DNA from: a virus
Reading direction: 5' to 3' (one strand)
Length of the DNA: 24,655 nucleotides
Virus record (IMG/VR): IMGVR_UViG_3300020177_000060
Coordinates: 1 to 24,655 of that record
Shown: in pieces, positions 5,529-14,400 of the stretch
How positions within the stretch are numbered: the stretch's first letter is position 1
Layout of the letters: each line of letters starts with the position of its first letter
The notes under the pieces: generated by a model
What the model was told of the DNA's origin: nothing
Databases searched by the model: none
The model's input: only the letters and a program-made list of their open reading frames with translations
Program-made: the position numbers and the translations under genes

Positions 5529-8258
5529 TTACTTGGCCACAATATAAAGTTGATAATTATCAACAGGTATCATAGCTGTCCCCAACCCTAGCAGAACAGA
5601 ACCTTCCATTACTCTACCCTGTGGGTTTATATTTTCTTCTTGAAATGGTATTCCCGCTTGATGTAAAGATACCTCAAAAGTAGTGCCAGGTCTTATTTTT
5701 TCATCACTATCATAAATGGTAAAAGTATGAAACAATTCATTTGCCATTTCCCCCCCCCAACCCAACTGATCGTAATCAAAACCATAAGATGCAAGTACCC
5801 ATGGATGTAATAATGTTTTAACTTGCTTTGCAACCATTTCTCTCGAAATGGCTGATGTAGCCCTGTCATTTGTATAAGCTCCAGTTCCAAACATTCTTTG
5901 CATGCTAAATGCGGCTACAATAGTTGGTGTTAGGAAATTATATTGAGTATCTACATAAAAAGCGTTCAATGCACTATCTTTTTCATGAGCACAGAAAACA
6001 TACCACGCTTTATCTAAATTTTCCGCAACATTAGCTGTTCCGTAAGCTGAAACATTTTGGAAAAAATTAGTCCATTGACCAGATCTAGTAGAAAAATTTT
6101 GAGCGAAAAAACCTGGAGAGAAACTTGCTAAATTTATTTTATAACTCGGCCATATTGACCCAGAAACAGGATCTAAACCCCCAAACATAAAAGATCTAAT
6201 ATCAAGGTTTATGTTGTCATAAGGCCCTTGTATGTCATCAGCAGTTCCAAGTACCCCATCTGGTCCAGAAGAATAAGAATTATAAGTCTCTTTTTCTGTC
6301 GCTATAAAGTTTAAAAAACTTAAATCTAAAACAATACTCTTCATGCCAGTAAAACCTGTTGATCCTCCAGCTCCGCTACCTGCAACAGCCCTTTCGTGTT
6401 CATAGTATGTTACCCAAGCACAATTATCCCATGAAATACTTTGAGCTCCTATATCTGTAGAAATATGCCCTAATCCTGAATTTGCAGTTCCTAATCTAAA
6501 CCTATCCCAATATGCAGCCATTGAATAATCTTTTGTAAGAAACAAAGATTCTCCTAACTCGTTTCCAAAATGAGGGTGTCTTACAGCTTTACCGCTACTT
6601 TTAGTTGGAAAATCAGGGTTAAATCTAGCCTGATTATAAACTCCTTGTATTGTTTCATTTCCATTATTTGCGTTGCTTCCTGTTGATTGGAAAAGATCGT
6701 AACTCAATGGAGTTAAAAATCTTGCCCACCTGTTCGCCTCTGAACCTAAATGTTCATACCTTATGTTCGCGCAACTTGAATTTATACTATTATCCTCATC
6801 GAAGACACTTAATTTATAATTACCCCATGTATAATCTGAATTGGGTGATCCTCTTGGTACTCTTAGTGTAAACTCAACACTACTCTTTGCTTTGCTTGGG
6901 GCTTGACTTAATGTCGCACCATCTTTAGATGCAGCTGTAATCTTGTACCAAGTATCATCTCCACTGAATTTTATTTGGAATCCAGCGGCTACGTATCTAT
7001 CAACTTTTGTAGTGGATGCATTTGATATATTTGAATAATAGCTCGCAAATGTTAGTGTTGCTCCTGCAGTGCTTGCTTTTCCTAATGAATATATACTCGT
7101 TCTCGGGACTTCCACCCAAGGCCCTAAAACATCATCCTTAGCTTTTAGCACGTTATCGTTTTTCTTAATAGTTATGTTTTTAATATTTACTGACCCCGTG
7201 TCGATTTGTTGCCTAGGAACAATTGTTCTATGAATAACAGCATCGCTTACAGGAATCTCGCCTGCATAAGTTGTTCCCTTTGCTCCTGGAACCCAGCCGT
7301 TAGAACTCCAATAAACAGGGTCTTCATATTGCCAAGTATCAGTTCCAGCAAAGTCTATTGCAGGATCAACTCCAACCGCTACATTCCCTGCATTTCTTGG
7401 CCAAATAAATCGATCACAAAACATAGCAGCTATTACTCTTTCAATGTCCCCCTGAGGAAGTCCTGCAGCATTAACTTCATTATGATTATAATATTGCCCT
7501 ATTCTATAAAAATTTAAATCTCTTCCCCAAAATGTCTGCCAACTAGTTTCGAATGTCGGAAGCCTTCTATCTGACAAATTCATATTTGTTTGGTTATATA
7601 TATATCTCGTTCTTTTTAAAACCAACCTATAGCCTTTGTAGTTCTTTGTTGTTACTATTTTTAATGGAAATGATGAATGTATACCAATAAATGGATTTGT
7701 TATGTTATATATATTAGCGCTAGTACTTAATTGATGACAACCTTCTCTGTTTTGTGCTTGGAATAAATGATCAACTAAAGTGGAATGATTATCTGTAGCG
7801 CTCAAATCACCTCTTTCCCCAACTGGATATCCAGCGTTGCCGTTTAAATCATTTACGTCCATACCATTAACCGTTGATGTGCTGTATAGCCTGGCGCTGT
7901 ATTCTCCGTCTAATGCGCTAATATCTGGCCAGCCGAAAACATGTTCTTGCTGTTCTCCCATTTCAAAATCAAAATTCTGTTGGTTTTGGCTCCAAGCTTC
8001 TGTTTGTGGATAAAATCGATTATTCGCAAATGTGCTCCATGAACCATCAGCGTATGGCCAATTCTGCAACCTTAAAGCTATAGCTTTAAATGGAGCCATG
8101 CAAAATCTTCTGTAGCCTGGCCAACTAAATGTAGAATGAGAATCTTCTGATTGTGTTTGTCCAAACCTTACATCAATAGCATTTGAAGATTCTCCATCTC
8201 CTCTATCAGCATAGTCGCTCCCCAGAAATCCATGCCAAACAATATCATCAAAAGGCAT
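5529..8258 (-). CDS. Large protein of unknown function, probable virion structural (909 aa)
   Basis: A 909-residue frame of unrecognised family. Composition (rich in Asn, Ser, Tyr, Trp and Gly, poor in Lys runs) and position downstream of J suit a large beta-rich tail or capsid-decoration protein. There is no signal peptide or membrane helix. Residues 365-470 look like a small beta domain (WVEVPRTSIYSLG, then FQIKFSGDDTWYKITAAS). Residues 665-682 hold GPDGVLGTADDIQGPYDN, resembling calcium-binding DxDGxxGTxDD loops. The final domain (about 835-909) is beta-rich, with TIYDSDEKIRPGTTFEV and a LLGLGTAMIPVDNYQLYIV ending. The ATG at 8258 lies 12 bases after the 48-residue gene, with only a weak GAAAG upstream. 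A nine-G run near residue 834 is unusual in this AT-rich gene. Alternatives are a tail-tip or receptor-binding protein or a phage-encoded head fibre; no enzyme motif is evident. Confidence 0.5.
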   Translation of the reverse strand: MPFDDIVWHGFLGSDYADRGDGESSNAIDVRFGQTQSEDSHSTFSWPGYRRFCMAPFKAIALRLQNWPYADGSWSTFANNRFYPQTEAWSQNQQNFDFEMGEQQEHVFGWPDISALDGEYSARLYSTSTVNGMDVNDLNGNAGYPVGERGDLSATDNHSTLVDHLFQAQNREGCHQLSTSANIYNITNPFIGIHSSFPLKIVTTKNYKGYRLVLKRTRYIYNQTNMNLSDRRLPTFETSWQTFWGRDLNFYRIGQYYNHNEVNAAGLPQGDIERVIAAMFCDRFIWPRNAGNVAVGVDPAIDFAGTDTWQYEDPVYWSSNGWVPGAKGTTYAGEIPVSDAVIHRTIVPRQQIDTGSVNIKNITIKKNDNVLKAKDDVLGPWVEVPRTSIYSLGKASTAGATLTFASYYSNISNASTTKVDRYVAAGFQIKFSGDDTWYKITAASKDGATLSQAPSKAKSSVEFTLRVPRGSPNSDYTWGNYKLSVFDEDNSINSSCANIRYEHLGSEANRWARFLTPLSYDLFQSTGSNANNGNETIQGVYNQARFNPDFPTKSSGKAVRHPHFGNELGESLFLTKDYSMAAYWDRFRLGTANSGLGHISTDIGAQSISWDNCAWVTYYEHERAVAGSGAGGSTGFTGMKSIVLDLSFLNFIATEKETYNSYSSGPDGVLGTADDIQGPYDNINLDIRSFMFGGLDPVSGSIWPSYKINLASFSPGFFAQNFSTRSGQWTNFFQNVSAYGTANVAENLDKAWYVFCAHEKDSALNAFYVDTQYNFLTPTIVAAFSMQRMFGTGAYTNDRATSAISREMVAKQVKTLLHPWVLASYGFDYDQLGWGGEMANELFHTFTIYDSDEKIRPGTTFEVSLHQAGIPFQEENINPQGRVMEGSVLLGLGTAMIPVDNYQLYIVAK
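5750..5758 (-). repeat. Nine-G homopolymer in the 909-aa gene
   Basis: The plus strand shows nine C in a row (G9 on the coding strand), encoding the Trp-Gly-Gly of QLGWGGEM. It is the longest G/C run I noticed in the window; the next is a G7 in the tape-measure gene. A one-base slip would replace the last ~75 residues and, in the frame I read, stop after about twenty codons. Confidence 0.8.
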
Positions 8259-8270
8259 TTTTAAAACTTT

Positions 8271-8417
8271 CTATCCTGTTTTATTGTTTTCAGACTTTTC
8301 TCTATCTTTTATTTCTTGTTCGAGAACTCTTATGTTATTATCTATTTTTTCTCTCTCCAAAATTAAATCGTAAAGTAAAGCTTTTATATTAATAATGTCT
8401 AAAGTTTTAATATTCAT
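8271..8417 (-). CDS. Small helical protein (48 aa), unknown function
   Basis: A short frame (ATG at 8417, TAG at 8271-8273) fills the gap between J and the 909-residue gene. It encodes 48 residues beginning MNIKTLDIINIKALLYDLIL and ending KSENNKTG. The middle (residues 10-42) is highly charged with hydrophobic residues at heptad spacing (IKALLYDLI, IDNNIRVLEQEI), so a single amphipathic helix or coiled coil is likely. Twenty bases of pure A/T separate it from the J stop, and 12 bases separate it from the next ATG. No Shine-Dalgarno is visible. From memory, short proteins with a KAxxYDxxxxIE...L..Q..I pattern recur beside tail-fibre genes of aquatic phages, with no known role. An assembly chaperone or fibre trimerisation partner is possible. 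Confidence 0.6.
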   Translation of the reverse strand: MNIKTLDIINIKALLYDLILEREKIDNNIRVLEQEIKDREKSENNKTG

Positions 8418-8437
8418 ATAACATTATTATAATATAT

Positions 8438-11400
8438 TTATTTTGAAAAAGTTCCATCTCTTTGTAAGTTTATTCTAAATCTTATGCTTGAGTTGTTTCC
8501 TATTGCAGTTGGCCTAATAACAATATATGATTGAGCTGTATTTGCTTCTATAAATCTTGTAGCGCTTGAAAATGCAGTCCATCTTCCAGCCGTAGTCCCC
8601 TGATATGTAGTAGCAGCTTCCACAGTTCCATTTATTGGAGTATAAGTGCTTCCAGCCTTAGTTTTACCTAATTGTATTGTACAATCGCCCGCATCAGTCT
8701 CTAAATATATACCTTTAACTTCGTACCCTAATGTACTCTTAGCTATTATTGTATAATATTCATTTTCTATAGGATCTTTAATTTCTCCACAAATTTGTGT
8801 TTCAACTTTTTTTGCTATGCCTGTGGCGCTAGCACTATCTGTAGTAAAATTAGATATATAACTTCCTGCATTTAACCCCCTAAGGTAGAAACCTTTACCT
8901 TTACCTCTTGCATTTTCTATTGTTGTAAAATCTGAGCCATTAACATTGCTCGAACTAGCAATTCCTGTAATAGCTACATAATCATGTTGACCAGGAATCC
9001 ATGACAAATATGTGCCCGCAGCATTTTGAAGAGTAAATGTCCCATCTGTTCCTATAAATACACCTGCTGTCGTACTGTCTTTTGTCTCTCTACTCGTATT
9101 TGTGTCTCTGTTGAATGTGCCAACCCATTGTTCTTCAAACCTTAAAGATCCTATGACTCCATCGCTACCTGTAATACTGCCTTTTATATAAGCATCATTT
9201 GCATGTAAAGCTCCATGTCTACTGACATAAAATGGGTCAGTGTCTTTAGGTAGAGTGAACGCTGTTTCTGTTCCATTTATGTCACCATTGCTTTTATATC
9301 GATAACTACCCACACTAATCTCACCTTGTTCAGATACTTTAAACCAAGGATCGTCTTGAGTTCCTTTACCCATCAATAAAGAAACTCCAGAAAAATAACC
9401 TCCAGTTACAGAAAGACTATGAAAAAATCCTTTTCCATTGTTTTGTAATTTAAAACCAGCTTGACCCCCTCGATGTAAAAAACCTCTTGATTCGATAGCT
9501 TCTGGATATATATATATAGCACCATTTGGGCTATTAGATACTCTAATCCCTTCGCCAACATCAACCGTACCTGTTACAGCAAGATCTCCAGATATAACAG
9601 CATTCTTGGCTCTTAAATTACCATCGCTTGAAACATAGAAGTTATTGTGTTTGGGGATTAAGCTTGTGCCAATGCTCATTTCGCCTAAACTGTTAACCCT
9701 AAAAAAGTCCCTAGTATTACAGCCGTCTCCAATGTGGAGACCCATTCTTCCAGATATTACTCCAGATCTTATATCTATACTTTTGAATATTGCATGACCA
9801 TCCCCTCTAATTCTCCAACCACCAGCATATGCACTTGGATTACATGGATCAATATCTTCATCAAACCCTTTTGTTTCAATTATACTTTTTTCGTCTTGCG
9901 GTCCATCTCCAAGTGTTATAGTTTTTCCAACCTCTAAAGAATCAGCTTTTGCAGTACCTAATATCCTAGCATCGGCAGCGAATAAAGTACCTTCATTTGT
10001 AACTTTAAATTTAGCTTCATGCAATCTCCACCAATCTCTATATTTTGGGTATCCTCCAAGTTGTGTGTTTTCTGGGAAAATTTCTCTTGTACCAGTGGTT
10101 ACAACTCCAGAAAGCCCGTATGTATTTCCTTGAATATCATAAAAATTAAAACCTACATATGCTTGAAAAGGTATCCCCAGTTTAACAGTAGCATATCTAC
10201 CATCAGTATGATTTATTGTTTCAATATTTTCTATAGCTCTAACTTCCCAACCTCTTAGAGAGCCCCTAATCCAATTTGTTTCCAGAAAAGCACCTCCATT
10301 TTGCAAAGCATTGAATTGGATTTTCTGTACATTAGAAAGATGATCTGTCTCTAATTGTACATATATAGATTCAGCCGCTTGGTCATCACTAGTAGTAGCT
10401 CGTAAATAATTTGGCACTTGACCTAATAGTCCAGAAACCCCTTGATCTCCCTTAAAGAATCCAGATATAGATTTATTTTGATTTCCTATGGTTAAGGTTC
10501 CTTCTGAATCCACACTTAAAGATGAAGATTTATTATCTCCTATCTCAATTGTTCCAGCGGTCATGTTTCCTCTTATTTCTAAGGTATTTGGATTAACATT
10601 ATTAAAATGAAATCCGTCTGGATCTTTCGAGAACGTGGGTTGCTTAAATTTTCCATTCGCCAATTTTTCACCCGTCCAAAATAAACCGAATCCTCGATCT
10701 CCATTTTGCCCTGGATCCCCAATCCTGAACATTTTATGATCCATAAATATCCCAGAACCTACAGTATATGCATATCGATCATCGTTTGAGGATCTAGCAT
10801 AAACATTATCACTTAATATCCTTCCGCTCGGGTGGCCAAGTATTAGGGCATTAGTACTTATTTTGTCTGTTATTATTCTGCTAGCATAAATGTTGGTAAT
10901 GTAATCTGCACTTATAGCCCCTCCAGTTATATAGCCTTGATTGTGGGGAACAGATCCATACTGCTCATTCACAAAAGAAGATTTTTGGGTTTCAGCTTTA
11001 TTTGTAAAATAGTAATGGTGCTTGTCATTAGATACTCCAGAAACAAAATGCTCTCCAGTATTATTGGATCTATCTACTGTTTTTAATAAATAGTGATAAT
11101 ATATAGATTGTTTTGGATCATTCTTATTGGGGAAACCTATTCCTGTTTCAATATCTGAATCAATATAAAAAGTAGACGCTGATAATTTATTTGCATACTC
11201 GTTCGGATTGTCTTCAAAATATCCGCTAATATCTGATATCTTCCAGCAGTTTGTGTTTTTGTTTGAAGGTGACGCAACTCTACCCGTAGGTATTCCTGTT
11301 TTATATACTAAGACACTTTCTATATCAGAAGATATACCTGCACCCCAATCCCATTCTAGTATCGCCTGTTTTGGGCCAGATGTAATCTTAAAATTTTCTG

Positions 11401-14400
11401 GATTAATCGGTGGCGTAGTGTCTTTTGGCGTTAATATTGGATTATCTATTGAGCTTGTGTATATACTGTATTTTCCATCAAATTCATGTATCCTAGCTCT
11501 TAAATAATAATTTTTATTAGCTAATAAATTTGTAAATACCCCGCTCCCTGTATTGCCTACTCCATAAGTAACATCAGAAAATTGGGATCCTACAATTTGT
11601 CTATATTGCGGGTCTGATGCTAAATCTACTTTGTAATATGCATGCTGATAATTTAATTCATCTTCGATTTTATATGATATAAAAGCATGTATAGATCCAT
11701 CTCCTTTATCATCATCCTGTAAACCTGATAAAGCTCTTATTTCGATTGGGGCTAATGCTTCTGTTAAACCTACAGATATCCTTTGGCCAAAATCTGCTAT
11801 AGGATTATTTGTGGCCACACTAAAATCCCCTGTATTATTAGAAGTATCTACAGCTCTTAGCCAAAAATAATATTCCATATTTTCGTTTCTAGCAAAATCT
11901 TTCAACGGTATAATTTCCGAAGTGGATTTTGTTTGCTGATGAATCATTGTTCCTTCGCTTCTACCAGTATTATTTGCAAAACCAGAATATAACACTATTC
12001 GATCTAAATCGAAGTCTCTTGGATTATCCCAAGATAGAAAAATGTTGTTTCCATTTTTCACTGAACTTACCCAGGTCGGCACACCTGGCTTAGTTTTGTC
12101 AGGTGGGGCATAAATATACGGAGAATTTATAATGCCTGGATTGTCAGAAAATTTTGCATTTGAAAGTGGTATGTCTTGCCCCCAGTTAGTTTCCAAAACA
12201 TCCAAAAACACTCTTGTTTCTACTTCATATAATCTGTTGCCTTTAGCTTCAAATGAAAAATGACCTGAACCCATCCCTATTCTGCTTGGATCGTAAGAAG
12301 CCTTGTTTGTATCAATAAAAGATGAAATTGTCGTATCTTGGGTTTCTTGATATTTCGTTAAATAGTATTTAAATGATTCTTCATTTTGTATACTTCCTGA
12401 ATAAAAAACATGAATCAAAGATCTTCCATCTGTAGTTAACTCTCCGCTTGTATGAACATTTGGCCCTGCTAGATTTGCATATCGGTATGTGTAACCTGTA
12501 TACATTCCAGTGTTATTAGATGTATCTACAGCTAAGGCATGAAAAGGGAAGCTAGTTTTTTCCCATGATTCCTTCCCCTTGTCTCTAAATGAGTCTATAG
12601 TAAAAGAAGGGAAATCGTCAGGCAAAACAGATGCAAATGGTGCTTGTATTGGTTCGTTCACTATTCTTGCATCTGCAGCGTTTTGCTCTTCTTCACTCAT
12701 TCCGAAATTTTCTTTTCCGTCACCTGTGAATAGTAATATTTTAGCTACATCATATTCTTTTGGCATATCCCAGGAAAATCTAAAATTAGAAAACTGTTTA
12801 GAGACTCTAAAATTTTCCAAAGGTGATGGAGGTATGTTATCTTGACCTAAAGTGGTTCTACTTTCTCCGTCTGGAGTGCTTCTTCCATCTACAGTAAAAG
12901 CTGATAATTTTCCTAAATAAGTGCTATTTGGCAAGACTTCTAAAATTTCTAAATGTCCCGATGTCCCAGCATTATATTTTGGATCAGCTACTGATATATC
13001 GGATTTTCTTATATTTATACTTTTCGAAGGGGTGCCATTTGTCTCATCATATATTTTTAATATATATCTGTCAAATGCTTTTGCCTCATGATAGCTTCCA
13101 GAATAAAATGCATGAAGTACTGGTCCAATATGGTATGAGTCTGTACCTCCTGCCACTTCTCTAATTTCTCCAGATAAATATAAAGAAGGTGGCACTTTTA
13201 AATCAAATAAACTTAGCAAGTTACTATTCAACGGGTCACTTAAATTACTTGCATAATCAAAGGCTCTTAAATGAAAAGCTCCTGTTTCATTAAAGCTAAT
13301 TCTGTTTCCATCATTATCCCTTATGGTTCCGTCTGAAGTGTCAGCTTCATATGTAAAATAAGTCGTATTAGGACCGTAAACCTCTGCAAATTCTGAACCC
13401 GCTTTTGGTTCAAAAAATTCATTCCCTTCTAGTTTCGTATCTTTTAGGTCTGTAAATTCAATATCTGGATTATTGCCTCCTAAATGTCCAGTATATATTC
13501 TATATCCTGCCAAGTCTCTTGGTTTGTCTTCTTGACTCCATGCAAAGTTTAAAGAATTTGGGAATAGTGAGCTTATTTTAACCTTAAAGGTTTTTGGTTT
13601 TCCAGGTGGGACATTATCTACATTAGCTCTAAAAAACCCAATTTTATTTGCTGACCTTCCATATTTATTAGCCTCACACCATCTAAATTCATAATAAGCA
13701 TCTGGATTCGGAACTTCAAACTCTCCAGATAAAACATTGCCAGTTGTTAAACTTGAATAAGTTTCTCCAAAAACATCACAACCTTCTATTTTCAATTCTC
13801 CCATTTCTTGGGGTTCTCTCGCTCGTCGAACTTCTATAGATTGATTAAAATTATCTTCTTCGAATCCTGGTATAGACACTTCTTTTCTAGTCTGTCCTCC
13901 AAATACCGCTTTCTTATTATCGGGCCCAAATTGCCCTCCGTCGCTTAAGTCTGCAGCCGAAGGATCATAAAGTATTTTGTATTGAGCACATCTTTCTCCA
14001 CTCAATACATATTGTCCATTTTGCAATACATTTACTCCTCTATTTTTAGAAGATGATAGTCTTGAGAAATAGTCTTCTTTTATTTCTTGAACTCTAATCT
14101 CATACCTTCCATCCGCACTTCCTTGGTAATATGAAGCGTTTTGCATGGTATTATGAAAGTAATATCTAACTTTCGCTTTTGGCTCTCCTAAACTATTTAC
14201 ATACCCAGAGGAAGTGAGTATTAAATCTACTGTATTTTCTCTAGGAAAACCAAAATGTATTATCTGTTCTTCTGTTTCTCCTTCATCTACTAATCCAGGG
14301 CCTCCTCCTCCTGCTCCTGGATTAGCATCTTCCGTATCAAAACTATCTCTAAACCCAGGTGATGTGAAAATTGGAGAATCATCATCTGCTATGTTAAATT

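Noticed and set aside
11455-11470. GTGTATATAC inside J as a further copy of the candidate promoter element
   Set aside because: It lies mid-gene on the antisense strand with no gene start after it; most likely chance in AT-rich DNA.
11208-11507. Plus-strand frame of 99 codons, and similar plus-strand frames inside J, the 909-aa gene and the tape measure
   Set aside because: They are antisense shadows of clearly homologous minus-strand genes and have no ribosome-binding sites or recognisable products.
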